Assembly: GCF_049243985.1 (NCBI RefSeq)
Contig: NC_135372.1
Span: 96,339,318-96,403,317 of the forward strand
Direction of reading: 5' to 3'
Origin: Paroedura picta
Lineage: Eukaryota; Chordata; Lepidosauria; Squamata; Gekkonidae
Length of the DNA: 64,000 bases
The position numbers were made by a program, and so were the translations under genes. Every line of letters begins with the position of its first letter. The first letter of the stretch is position 1. The notes beneath the pieces are model-generated. The model was not told where the DNA came from, searched no databases, and saw nothing but the letters and a program-made list of their open reading frames with translations. Below, in pieces: positions 57,601-62,325 of this stretch.

Positions 57601-60367
57601 ACATGGCCAAAGTATTTGAGTTTCAACTTCAGGATCTGGCCATCTAGGAAACAGTAAATCTATTGCAGCTAAATGGAAACAATGGTAGCACCCTGTAAGA
57701 TGTCAAAGGTCAGAACTTCAGACTTAAGAAAAAGAGCCAAGGAACCTTATTTCTGGTATACTACTAAAACAGCTTTCAAGCAAGCTTCTGCTCTATTGCA
57801 CCACCCTGCAGCTCATGTACTGCGATTTGCAGCAGACTAGTATCAGGCAAAAGAAAACATGGTCGCCAAAGGATCCGATGGTTCAACACAATCAAAGCCA
57901 ATACAGGGATGATCCAGTGTTTCTCATTAACACAACTGAATTTCAATTTCTTCAGAAAATTAGCTAACGGGTAGTTGTAGTTAAGATGCCTTAGGCTCAC
58001 ATCTGCAATATGAGTATAGTAAAACCTGACCTACATCAAAAGGTTCTTAAAAGGATCAATGAGAAAGAGTATTCAGTGTTTTACATGAACTACCACAGTC
58101 TGCATAAATATAGATTTCAATGAAACATACATTTCAATGAAACATGTTTAACTTAAACATAAAGGAACTGTGCAGCATTTAAAGGCAATATTCCTTTATG
58201 TTAGCCTTTCTCAACTTTTTTACCATTGAGAAACCCCTGAAATATTCTTCAGCCTTCGAGAAACTTTAGAAGTAGCATGATGGTGCAGAATATAATTGGG
58301 AGGCAAAGCTATGTATACACCCACCCAGGGACCCTCTGCTTCCCACCCCCTCCAGGTCCATCATTGGCCATTTTTAGGAGAGGGGGGAATGGGTCGACAT
58401 GATCATAAAACGGCATATCACCCAATAAATGTTTAACAAATGTAAGAAATATATAGAAAATTAATTAACTCCCACCCATTCAGGAAACCTTTCCAGGGCT
58501 GTCAAGAAACCCCAGGGTATCACGAAACCCTGGTTGAGAAAGCCTGCTTTATGTTTTTGCTGCAAAAGTCTAAACCCTTTGAAATGTATTCTTGATAAAT
58601 TGCATAGGAGCACATTCTTTATAAAGATTCTTTTGGCTTGTTTGATAAATTAGCACTCCAAATGCCACAATAAACACTATCTTAAAAGAAACTATTTATA
58701 CAAACACGTTCCAATAAACAGGCAGAAAACTTTGCTTAGGGTGAACTAATCTAATTTCATCTCAGTTCTTCTAATGGTAATTTCTAGCAGGAATCCATCC
58801 TTTTTATTCCAGTCTTTTTATAAATCCAGAATCAAATTTCTTTCTGCCAGGTCATATGATGTGCTTAACTGAGCGTGGCAGCAGTAGGCCTCTGCCAAAT
58901 CCCATGCCATGCCATACCAGTTCATGTCACCCTTAATTGTTGTAAATCTTTCATTCTGCGTGCTTTCCTGGGGGGAGGGGGTGTTCTTCCAGAGCTATGC
59001 TGAAGTCTCTCATTTTCTTAATTCTACTTTGGAGGAGCTATTCCTACACTGAATTCAGTTATTTTGCTGTCAAATTGTATACACATTACATCCTAGAAGT
59101 CAAGTGTATCCAGGCGTATTCACCTTAAGGACAACCAAAAATGAGGAAGAAAACCCACAAAAGGTAATGCTTTTATATTCTAAAATGTTAAAAAGTATAT
59201 TCTGCTTGCTCATGCCTCTGACTAAGGATGGAGACAGGAAGCTGGCTGATACTGACATTCTGTATTCCATGGTGGAAGCACATATAACTTTAACAAAATT
59301 CTATAAGAAAAGGACAGGTTCCTACTTCCTTTCCAGCCTTGTATAACTTGGCATCTACATAGGCAATTCTTACTGATCTGCATACTTAAGGGGACACTGC
59401 AGGAGTTTTACTTTTTAAAATGTAGCTTCTTGAAAGCTACATTTTTACTTGTATCCTGTTCAGCACTTTCCATTTTCATATCACCATTTTACCTCATCAA
59501 AGGCTGATTAGCACATCCATTTTCCCTTCCCTTCCAGTAAATTCTTTCACAACCTAACCAGAAGTCTCTTCAGAAATTAATTTCTGATAATAATGAAGAC
59601 TCAGGCACAGATCGGTTTTAAAAAAATTAGTTCTTCCCATTTAGCCCATATTCCCACACTCATTTACTCCAGAAAGTCTCAGGCCAAGCTTGCTTGGGAA
59701 CAACTCCACTGAAATACAGTGGATCCTCTGTCTGCTCCGAAATATAACACCATCTCCTCCATACACCTTTCCCAATCATACGAGAAAGTACGGGCGGCGA
59801 GCCTTCCTTCAATGAATTAGAGGGCAATTTCTCCTTTTGGAAGCAGGTTGCAGCTCCCGCCCCCGAACAGGTGTTAAAGAAGAGGCATCGAGTCAATTCT
59901 CGCCTAGCCGCTACAGACCTTCCTTTACGCTTTCTGCAGAGCAGGCACACACAACACAAGTGACCCGCTAGCATGCGCCCATTCTTCAATTCCCTTCCTC
60001 CTCGTCGCCCCGAGAATCCTCCAGGAATCCCCACCCTCCCAAGCGCCTCCCCTCGCCGCTCTCTCGGTCTCTTTCAACACCACGCAGCCGCCTCCCCCCT
60101 CTTCATTCCCCACACCCGAGCCTCCGATTTGCCACACCTCCTCCTCCTCCTCCTCCCTTGCCTGTCGCGTCTCCCATTACTATGCCTCTTTGGACGCTCC
60201 GCTTTGCCGTTCAGTGGCCCCCCATCCCCCCCCCTCTCCTCCGGTGCCCGCTCTGCTTCCTCACCCACCTCCTCCTCGCTCTCGTTGCGGAAGCAGAGGC
60301 AAGCCGCCCGCTTCTTGTATCCCTCTCCGTCGTAGGTGCGAGTCTGGTTGGACTTGAGCTTCATCAT
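24484..60367 (-). CDS. NUDT3: NUDT3 (DIPP1) diphosphoinositol polyphosphate phosphohydrolase, five coding exons
   Basis: The spliced CDS joins 60367-60269, 34299-34189, 30904-30860, 30413-30329 and 24656-24484: 513 nt, 170 residues plus TGA. The family removes the beta-phosphate from diphosphoinositol polyphosphates (PP-InsP5, bis-PP-InsP4) and cleaves diadenosine polyphosphates such as Ap6A; it also has reported polyphosphatase and mRNA-decapping activity, and acts mainly in the cytosol. The Nudix box spans residues 51-73: G51, E57, R65, E66, E69, E70 and G72 are all present, so the metal-binding catalytic core looks intact. The N-terminus [14 protein letters not shown] and the segment [16 protein letters not shown] match NUDT3 rather than its paralogue NUDT4. 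Human DIPP1 is 172 residues; this protein differs mostly in the C-terminal tail. Every intron starts GT and ends AG on the minus strand and the phases agree. No frameshift or stop is seen, so it is very likely functional. Confidence 0.96.
25145..25420 (+). repeat. 5S-type SINE tail with a short tandem doubling
   Basis: GGCAACCAAGGAGGACCAGG, GGGGCAGGCACTGGCAAACC, TGTCTTGAAAACCCTACACG and TTAAGCCAGCTGTGACTTGA follow the body and tail of the 5S-derived SINE at 3.3 kb. Just before it, CCCTTCTTCCTGATCTGGGC is repeated 32 bp later, a two-unit tandem. Lies in NUDT3 intron 4. Confidence 0.65.
26473..26705 (-). repeat. Two tRNA-SINE body fragments in tandem
   Basis: CCCAAAGGAGTCTCAAAGCA appears at 26,489, and a second diverged body with GGTGTCTCAAAGCATTTTCC at 26,620. 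Each is followed by the CACCTTTTCC/GTCTTTCCTTTCTC and 'TGTGAGG(T)A(T)GTGGGG' parts. Promoter halves are missing. They are nested in the Helitron-like element. Confidence 0.6.
27897..27941. repeat. Perfect 18-bp-arm palindrome with CCAAT motifs
   Basis: GAGGGCCCAATCAGGAGC (27897-27914) and GCTCCTGATTGGGCCCTC (27924-27941) pair perfectly around a 9-nt loop TGCTTCGCG. Each arm carries a CCAAT core, in opposite orientations. It lies about 70 bp inside the putative Helitron 5' end. Confidence 0.85.
28443..28705. repeat. Duplicated block B, copy 2
   Basis: Same orientation as 22,013-22,259, starting TAGATGCATGGCCTACCAAT. It lies in NUDT3 intron 4, while the other copy lies past the stop codon. Confidence 0.7.
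28706..30328. other. NUDT3 intron 4, no gene; short palindromic repeat at 29.63 kb
   Basis: At about 29,625-29,715, GCAGAACTACTCCAGCTAAA and CCCATTGATTCCAATGGGCT-like strings form the decayed hairpin of a small reptile MITE (arms meet at CATTGATTCCAATGG). At 29,189-29,200 there is a T run. The 29.1-29.45 kb GC-richer patch is unassigned. Confidence 0.45.
30329..30413 (-). CDS. NUDT3: NUDT3 coding exon 4
   Basis: 85 nt, residues 86-113 plus the first base of Gly114. It begins [19 protein letters not shown] and continues EDWEDSVNI, a strongly conserved DIPP block; human NUDT3 has E where this has D at the third residue. Acceptor TTTTCAG|AAT at 30414/30413; donor ATCG|GTAAGA at 30329/30328. It leaves phase 1, which exon 5 completes with GA. 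Confidence 0.95.
30860..30904 (-). CDS. NUDT3: NUDT3 coding exon 3
   Basis: A 45-nt microexon, phase 0, residues 71-85: [15 protein letters not shown]. It supplies the final Ala-Gly-Val of the Nudix box, so the motif is split between exons 2 and 3. Acceptor CTAG|GCTG at 30905/30904; donor GAG|GTAAGT at 30860/30859. It is too short to stand out as an ORF and was located by the family sequence. Confidence 0.95.
31256..31975 (-). repeat. tRNA-derived SINE interrupted by about 470 bp
   Basis: The left part (31,256-31,396) has GCTGGGTTTTATATTCCGCT, GGAGTCTCAAAGCGGCTTAC and GGGGCTGAGAGAGCTCTG. The right part (31,868-31,975) resumes with ACTATGACTAGCCCAAGGTC and ends CTCTTAACCACTACACCAAG, the A-box end on the minus strand. 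The inserted DNA includes a TGTAATG-rich run and the GGTAGCC-family motif CTTAAAGGTGCCACTGGAGTC. Confidence 0.7.
32230..32445 (+). repeat. RTE-like LINE 3' end
   Basis: An open 118-codon frame ends with [31 protein letters not shown] and [14 protein letters not shown]. This parallels the BovB C-terminus ([19 protein letters not shown] ... GRTRLRT), but is clearly another lineage. It ends in a CATCATCATT tail. A 70-bp scrap of the same family is at 57,847-57,915. Confidence 0.75.
32585..32805. repeat. Head-to-head GGTAGCC-family repeat (inverted pair)
   Basis: The left arm has GTGGGTAGCCGTGTTGGTCT, AACAAATTTAGAGTCTAGTG and ACCTTTAAGAACACCAAAAG. The right arm carries the complement: TTGTTGGTCTTAAAGGTGCC and ACTTGACTCTAAATTT. 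The arms meet at the GACTTCTTCAGATACAATAT/CATGAAAGCCCATACC centre. The structure suggests a DNA element with long inverted ends or two abutting copies. Confidence 0.6.
32806..33837. other. NUDT3 intron 1 region, no gene recognised
   Basis: Unassigned AT-rich DNA with a G run at 33,150-33,158. Note that this lies between exon 3 (30.9 kb) and exon 2 (34.3 kb), i.e. in intron 2. Confidence 0.45.
33838..34010 (-). repeat. 5S-derived SINE
   Basis: On the minus strand: GGAAGCTTAAGTAGGGGTGG, GTACTTGGATGAGAGTGTAC, GGCAATAGCAAACTACCTCC and CCTTGAAAACCCTATGAG. This follows the 5S box region, body and tail. It is old and lies about 180 bp from NUDT3 exon 2, in the intron between exons 2 and 3. Confidence 0.7.
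34189..34299 (-). CDS. NUDT3: NUDT3 coding exon 2 (most of the Nudix box)
   Basis: 111 nt, phase 0 at both ends, residues 34-70. It begins [19 protein letters not shown] and ends VREVCEE. It carries G51, E57, R65, E66, E69 and E70 of the Nudix signature, i.e. the acidic residues that bind the catalytic metal ions. Acceptor is TAG|GTG at 34300/34299 and donor is GAG|GTGAGT at 34189/34188. The exon is embedded in otherwise AT-rich intronic DNA. Confidence 0.96.
34950..35360. repeat. ATTT-tailed LINE remnant and flanking unassigned DNA
   Basis: ATTTATTTATTTATTCCATT at about 34,957 is followed by TTTTACCCACAGCTCCCAGC, resembling the reverse of an L2-like 3' end. The family is uncertain. Confidence 0.4.
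35361..36090 (-). repeat. Old CR1-group LINE fragment
   Basis: GAATCACACAGAGCTGAGAG at the left is the diverged 3' end. CTCCAAGTTGCACAAACCCA, CCCTTCTCTGAACACATTCC and GTGGCACCCAGAATTGGACA follow the same order as the younger CR1 copies (10.8-11.2 kb), reading minus strand, but at low identity. The frame is broken many times. Lies in NUDT3 intron 1. Confidence 0.75.
36790..37115. other. GC-rich intronic patch with YY1 and E-box motifs
   Basis: AAGATGGCTGCC at 36,813 fits the YY1 consensus, AAAATGGCACCC follows at 36,847, and CACGTG lies at 36,904-36,909. A 20-22-bp unit beginning CCACCGCGGACTT occurs twice at 37,070-37,105. It could be an alternative start, an enhancer or a GC-rich repeat; no exon was recognised. 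Confidence 0.35.
37995..38125 (-). repeat. GGTAGCC-family repeat, partial
   Basis: GAGTCCAGTGGCAACTTTTA AGACC, ATAAAGTTTTATCCAAGG and CTTCTTCAGATACAATG match the arms at 32.6 kb. The signature end itself is missing. Upstream (37,690-37,900) an AT-rich LINE-like tail cannot be assigned. Confidence 0.5.
38733..38900. repeat. hAT element end, truncated
   Basis: CAGGCTTTCTCAGCCAGGGT TTCATG and TAAATGTGTTAAACATTTAT are the reverse of the right half of the complete element at 58,202-58,546. Its partner end and target duplication were not found, so it is truncated on the right. Confidence 0.65.
38901..40412. other. NUDT3 intron 1, no gene; GC-rich patch at 39.18-39.6 kb
   Basis: The GC-rich patch gives overlapping open frames on both strands (e.g. 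39,169-39,594 minus), typical of composition rather than coding. A decayed palindromic MITE remnant (TTTTACTCAGAAGTCAGTCG) lies near 39,960. Nothing else was recognised. Confidence 0.4.
40413..40934 (-). other. Unassigned 173-codon open frame
   Basis: A minus-strand frame with an ATG at 40,934 and no stop for 522 nt, unusual in DNA of this composition. The translation has [13 protein letters not shown] and [16 protein letters not shown] but no motif that I recognise. It abuts the CR1 fragment at 40,935, and GGCCAAGCTGAGG occurs twice across that junction. It is probably part of an uncharacterised repeat or an old retrocopy; a NUDT3 exon is unlikely, as the known five exons complete the protein. 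Confidence 0.3.
40935..43186 (+). repeat. CR1 3' fragment split by BovB
   Basis: The left part (40,935-41,274) encodes [20 protein letters not shown] and later LESYLSWML, then GGGGGTTGGACTAAATC and TCTATCGTTCTATG, the octamer tail. The tail resumes after the BovB with GTTCTATGACTCTAAG (43,171-43,186). The host CR1 is older, with several stops. Confidence 0.85.
41275..43170 (+). mobile_element. BovB (RTE) LINE, internally deleted, RT frame open
   Basis: 41,275-41,520 matches the squamate BovB 5' region (GGATCGCTGCCTTGTTGTGG, GGAGAAGGAAATGGCAAACC). It joins abruptly to the RT part at about 41,520, so the endonuclease half is deleted. From 41,526 the frame is open to TAA at 43,157 (about 543 codons): [71 protein letters not shown] (YADD catalytic), then [15 protein letters not shown] at the C-terminus. 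Flanked by GTTCTATG (41,267-41,274 and 43,171-43,178). Young but cannot move by itself. Confidence 0.93.
43386..43625 (-). repeat. tRNA-derived SINE, near complete
   Basis: From GAAGAGTTGGTTTTTATATC through GGAGTCTCAAAGTGGCTTAC, GGCCCAAGGTCACCCAGCAG, GGAATCAAACCTGGTTGTCC to CTCTTAACCACTACATCATG. On the minus strand the A-box (TGATGTAGTGGTTAAGAGC) and B-box (GGTTTGATTCC) are both visible. This is the uninterrupted reference for the split copies at 10.4 and 31.3 kb. Confidence 0.85.
43626..44985. other. NUDT3 intron 1, no gene recognised
   Basis: AT-rich, unassigned. AATAAATAGTAG-like tail at about 44,094. No coding signal. Confidence 0.45.
45027..45222 (+). repeat. Internal BovB fragment, truncated at both ends
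   Basis: Some 190 bp from GTAGTCACTGACTTGGAGCC to GGAAAACTCAACAGAGTCC matches 41,632-41,809 of the larger BovB at about 95%. The 3' end and tail are missing, which normal target-primed insertion does not produce. Confidence 0.85.
45347..45668. mobile_element. hAT-type MITE, GC-rich interior
   Basis: Starts CAGTGGTCCCCAAACTTTTT ATCACC and ends GCAGTGGTTGGAGACCACTG. Perfect 8-bp duplication CCTTACAC at 45339-45346 and 45669-45676. The interior is CpG-rich (GGACGAGGAGGAGCCGCGGC) and gives spurious open frames. The exact duplication suggests recent insertion. Confidence 0.9.
45677..46299. other. NUDT3 intron 1, no gene recognised
   Basis: Unassigned. The stretch just left of the LTR-like signals may belong to the same fossil, but its left end could not be set. 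Confidence 0.4.
46300..46600 (+). repeat. Possible solo-LTR-like fossil
   Basis: A TATA box (TATAAAA, 46,338-46,344) is followed about 180 bp later by AATAAA (46,519-46,524) and a GT/T-rich stretch, the order of U3-R-U5 in retroviral LTRs. Ends, target duplication and family could not be defined, and no internal viral genes are nearby. It includes a (CA)n run at 46,432-46,451. Low confidence; if real, it is an isolated LTR relic. Confidence 0.25.
46601..47842. other. NUDT3 intron 1, no gene recognised
   Basis: AT-rich DNA with no recognised repeat or coding motif. Confidence 0.45.
47843..47935 (-). repeat. L2-like LINE 3' tail
   Basis: TATTTAGATTTTTATACCGC CC, then GGCTCTGGGCGGTTTACA, is the reverse complement of the L2-like '...GCCCAGAGCC...GGGCGGTATAAA' end with an ATAAAT tail. 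Confidence 0.65.
48494..49010 (-). repeat. CR1 LINE 3' fragment
   Basis: An open 151-codon minus frame (49,026-48,571) contains [39 protein letters not shown] and [14 protein letters not shown], the C-terminus of CR1 ORF2. The 3' end is ATTCTTACT at 48,494. It is nearly the same subfamily as the 10.65 kb copy and 5'-truncated at about 49,010. Confidence 0.9.
49535..49800 (+). repeat. CR1 LINE internal fragment
   Basis: Encodes [18 protein letters not shown] and [11 protein letters not shown]: the YxDD-type motif reads AGDT, so one catalytic Asp is replaced. Later pieces [19 protein letters not shown] are broken by stops. It stops sharply at about 49,800 where a GC-rich segment begins. Confidence 0.75.
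49801..49950. other. CpG-rich 150-bp segment of unknown origin
   Basis: TCCGCAAATGCGCATATGCG starts the segment; GGCGCAAATGTGCAGGCGCG and CAGCTCCGCGGCCGC follow, and a C-rich tract ends it at 49,944. It contrasts sharply with the AT-rich DNA on the right. GCGCAAATG / CAAATGCGC occur in opposing senses, but no clean terminal repeat or target duplication was found. Confidence 0.4.
49951..53084. other. NUDT3 intron 1, no gene recognised
   Basis: Three kilobases of AT-rich DNA without long frames. A decayed palindromic MITE remnant (GTCTACTCAGATTCCTCCTC ... GGGGCTTACTCCCTGG ... AGAATTGCACTG) lies at 52,272-52,345. Otherwise nothing was recognised. Confidence 0.45.
53085..53487 (-). mobile_element. 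Short Helitron-like element
   Basis: On the minus strand the 3' end has a decayed CGTTGTATTCCTGGACGCAA hairpin then CAGGCTTTCAGGCTAG and a flanking T at 53,084, matching the end of the 25,929-28,011 element. The other end near 53,487 reads TCTATTATTTCTGAAAAG, a weaker match to the 5' end. The interior is GC-rich with no helicase. Confidence 0.5.
53488..54114. other. NUDT3 intron 1, no gene recognised
   Basis: Unassigned, with a (CA)n run at about 53,567-53,580. Confidence 0.45.
54123..54258. mobile_element. Palindromic hAT-type MITE, copy 2
   Basis: A 136-bp inverted repeat from CAGGGGTAGTCAACCTGTGG to its complement; the arms are essentially perfect over about 66 bp with the centre at CCAGCAAATGCTGG. 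The exact 8-bp duplication ATCTAAAG lies at 54115-54122 and 54259-54266. Same family as 6,774-6,906, apart from a few substitutions. Confidence 0.93.
54267..55254. other. NUDT3 intron 1, no gene recognised
   Basis: A 126-codon plus frame (54,413-54,793) and a 132-codon minus frame (54,962-54,564) overlap; neither has a recognisable motif. GGGGTATGGGGTATGGGGAG and a G run lie at 54,733-54,762. Confidence 0.4.
55255..56850 (+). mobile_element. L2 LINE, RT part, heavily decayed
   Basis: [53 protein letters not shown] and [14 protein letters not shown] are L2 ORF2 landmarks in order, spread over all three frames with many stops. The part after 56,658 continues with a [11 protein letters not shown]-like segment and [16 protein letters not shown]. 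The RT landmark 'AAFDTVDH' reads AVLTVDH. It is long dead. Confidence 0.82.
56560..56657 (+). repeat. L2-like 3' tail nested in the older L2
   Basis: GCCTCCGGGGAGGGCGGTCT and AGAAGTATTATAAATAAATG form an L2-type 3' end with an AATG/AATA/AAAC microsatellite tail. Flanks TAGTATGA (56,554-56,561) and TAGTATTA (56,658-56,665) look like a target duplication, and the host L2 frame continues on each side. Confidence 0.7.
57385..57650 (-). repeat. BovB LINE 3' end
   Basis: Reverse of the BovB C-terminus: minus-strand GAGAAGAGCCTAATGCTGGG, GGGGACGACAGAGAATGAGG, TGGATGGAGTCACTAAAGCA and GGACAGGCCTGGAGG-like text, ending ATAACAATAACAA. About 265 bp, 5'-truncated, several differences from the 43.1 kb copy. 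Confidence 0.85.
57847..57915 (+). repeat. RTE-like LINE scrap
   Basis: GGCAAAAGAAAACATGGTCG CCAAAGG and CAATACAGGGATGATC align to 32,270-32,340. Only about 70 bp remain. Confidence 0.6.
58202..58546. mobile_element. hAT-type non-autonomous transposon
   Basis: Left end TAGCCTTTCTCAACTTTTTT ACC; right end GGTTGAGAAAGCCTG. Exact 8-bp duplication CTTTATGT at 58194-58201 and 58547-58554. The interior has TAAATGTTTAACAAATG and GAAACCTTTCCAGGGC. No transposase. A truncated relative lies at 38,733. Confidence 0.88.
58555..59799. other. NUDT3 intron 1, no gene recognised
   Basis: Unassigned AT-rich DNA running up to the NUDT3 CpG island. Confidence 0.45.
60269..60367 (-). CDS. NUDT3: NUDT3 coding exon 1
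   Basis: Codes for residues 1-33, starting [10 protein letters not shown] and ending ESEEE. The first ATG (60367-60365) is chosen because it gives the family N-terminus; the open frame runs further upstream, but only a GTG, not an ATG, precedes it. The context has A at -3. The donor reads GAG|GTGGGT at 60268, phase 0. The exon lies inside the CpG island and intron 1 (about 26 kb) follows. Confidence 0.95.
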
Positions 60368-60682
60368 CCTCTGCTGTGGGGAGGCGGGGGGGAGACCCAC
60401 CCAGGAGGCAGCTGCGGGATGAGCCCAGCGAAGGGTGTCGTCGGCTCCGCCGTGCGGGGCGGCCGGGGTCTCCCTGCCTGAGGGGGGTGGGGGACCCGCT
60501 CTCCCGGGGAGTCTGTCTCACGCGCCGGGAGGGAGGGGAGACCCCTCTCTGCGGTCGCTACTGGCTACTAATGCCACCCGCCGCCCGCCGCCTCATTGCC
60601 CCGCTCAGTTCTTCCCACGACGGCACCGCTGCTGCTGCTGCCAGCGCTCCGGCCACCGCCGCCAACGACGACGACCGCGACG

Positions 60683-60690
60683 CCATCTTG
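60683..60690 (-). promoter_or_regulatory. YY1-like site upstream of NUDT3 exon 1
   Basis: The minus strand reads CAAGATGG followed by CGTC, matching the YY1 core AAGATGGC often found at or just downstream of start sites of TATA-less genes. It lies about 320 nt upstream of the ATG, so transcription may start close to here. Confidence 0.45.
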
Positions 60691-60698
60691 GGGCATGC

Positions 60699-60705
60699 TA
60701 CGTCA
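60699..60705 (-). promoter_or_regulatory. CRE-like site
   Basis: The minus strand reads TGACGTA, a CREB/ATF half-site variant, 9 nt upstream (in transcript sense) of the YY1-like site. Close spacing of the two in a CpG island supports a core promoter, but binding is only inferred. Confidence 0.35.
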
Positions 60706-61116
60706 ACGGCGCAGAGGCGGCAGGCGGAGAAAGGCGCGGGCCGGCCCTTCTCGTCCAGCCCCTGCTGCGCAGGCTGCGTAAATGAGGACTGGAATCGCTC
60801 GCCCCTTTCCACGCCGGACACCCGTTATAGAGCGTCTCCCAGCGCGAGGCTTGCGCTCAGTTACGCTCAGTAAAACCGTACCGCGAATAAGTGGGAGGGG
60901 CGCTTGTCGCGCTCCGCTGCTGTCGCACTCTCACGCCACCGCCGTACGCGAATGCCTCTCCGAGCCAGCTATCTTGCGTAGCGTCTGCACATGGCTGCCG
61001 GCTTGACAGCGCCTTTGCGTACAACGCCTACTTCGAGAGAAACAATGCCCGCCGTTGCGAGGAGCAGCGGCACGCCAAAAACGTAGCGAAACAGAAGCCT
61101 GAGCATGAAATTGAGA

Positions 61117-61147
61117 GGGCGGGGAAAGGGCGGTTTCAGATTGGCTG
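61117..61147 (-). promoter_or_regulatory. GC box and CCAAT box pair
   Basis: A GC box (GGGCGGGG on the plus strand, 61117-61124) is followed by an inverted CCAAT box, minus strand CAGCCAATCTG at 61137-61147, which fits the NF-Y consensus. They sit at the upstream edge of the island, about 770 nt before the NUDT3 ATG. They could equally serve a start site directed rightward. Confidence 0.45.
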
Positions 61148-61150
61148 AAG

Positions 61151-62149
61151 AAAGGGTGCCCTCTCTTTATGTAGCGTTGTGGGAAACAAGAAAGTCACAC
61201 CCGTGTAACGTTAAAGAATTTCCTCTTTCAAGCACCCTTGGCGAAGGACTGAAACAATAATGGGTCTTTCCTCCGTCTTTTGTGAGCAAATTGTGTTTGC
61301 CTGCCTGCCACACAAGCGAAAACATTTTATCACTAAGAAAATAAGAGGTGTTCCCATCCATCTCTTTCAGCCAGCAGCACGTTAGGATACCAAATGTTTT
61401 GCAGAAAGTGCAGGTGTCACAGATGTAGAACCCCCTGCAGCTAGTTTTTAAAGCTGGGGTTTAAAGTCTGTTCTGTCACCCACCTTCAGAATGCCAATGG
61501 TGGACTTTTACTTGGGAATATATCCAGTTGACTTCAGTGGGACTTGCTTCTGAGTAACTTCAACTGCCCACAACAACAACAAATCCCAGTGCCGCAGCAG
61601 CATAGCAAGGTGCCTTGTGACACCTCAGACTATTGTCCATGTAACTAATCTGCCAAACAGCAGCTCTCCAGGTGCTCTAGCTTTTTCATAGGGGAGATCC
61701 TTTCCATAGGAGACAGCCACAGTCATAGTCTACCACTAGGTCAGGGCCCCAGAGTTTGGTGTTGTTAAGAATCTGGCATCAAGAGTAGCAAGTCATTCTG
61801 GTCCCATACTCTACTATGATTTTTCCAATATCTCTTTCTAAAGAGGGCTGGGTGGGGCTTGAAAGCAGGTCCTTCTGCAAGCAAAGTCCAGAGGATTAGT
61901 CAGCTAAATAACAGTCTTGCAGCACCTTAAAGATTAATTATGGTATAAACTTTTGTGACTAAGCAAGCTCTGGCTCATAAAACATTGTGAGACACAAGTT
62001 TGTCCATCTTTTCAAGTGCTGGAAAACCTTCACAGTCTGCATCAAACTGAGCTATCTGTTTAGATGTATATGCTGTAACTAAGCTATCACTTTATTTGCA
62101 ACATGCCTTTCTCATTAAGACTCGATGTGGATAATAAAATCTAACTAGA
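61151..62149. other. Upstream of NUDT3, no gene recognised
   Basis: In mammals RPS10 lies upstream of NUDT3 on the same strand; no RPS10 exon was recognised here. A decayed palindromic MITE (TTACTTGGGAATATATCC ... TGACTTCAGTGGGACTTGCT) is at 61,508-61,560, and a GGTAGCC-family scrap (GCAGCACCTTAAAGATTAAT) at 61,918-61,990. Confidence 0.45.
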
Positions 62150-62325
62150 GATGATATGATGTAGTGGTTAGTGTATTGGGCTTGGATCTGAGAGGCCCAG
62201 GTGGAAATCTCCACTCTATTGTGCAAGCTGACCCAATGACTTTGGTCCAGCATAAACTACTTTAGGTCCTCCATTATACAGAAAAGCAGGATATACATGA
62301 AGTTAGTAAACGTGAGTTTTTTTAA
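62150..62325 (+). repeat. Second-family tRNA-derived SINE
   Basis: TGATGTAGTGGTTAGTGTAT T (A-box) is followed by CCCAGGTGGAAATCTCCACT (decayed B-box), then a body with GCAAGCTGACCCAATGACTT TGG. It differs from the SINE at 43.4 kb in body and orientation. The decayed B-box means it is not a working Pol III gene. Confidence 0.7.

Larger units (their letters stand above)
59800..61150 (-). promoter_or_regulatory. NUDT3: CpG island and promoter of NUDT3
   Basis: This is the most CpG-dense part of the window and encloses exon 1. It has no TATA box near the expected start and carries GC-box, CCAAT, YY1-like and CRE-like elements upstream of the ATG, as expected for a housekeeping promoter. Many long open frames in all frames here are a by-product of GC-rich DNA lacking stop codons and are not listed as genes. 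The exact transcription start was not determined. Confidence 0.85.

Noticed and set aside
60367-60400. In-frame N-terminal extension of NUDT3 (GLPPASPQQR)
   Set aside because: The only upstream start-like codon is GTG, and the family starts at MMKLK.
60376-60873. Long plus-strand frames in the NUDT3 CpG island
   Set aside because: Several frames on both strands are open at once because GC-rich DNA lacks stop codons. No motif; they overlap the antisense exon 1.
62150-62325. tRNA gene
   Set aside because: A/B boxes belong to a tRNA-derived SINE with a decayed B-box and non-tRNA body.
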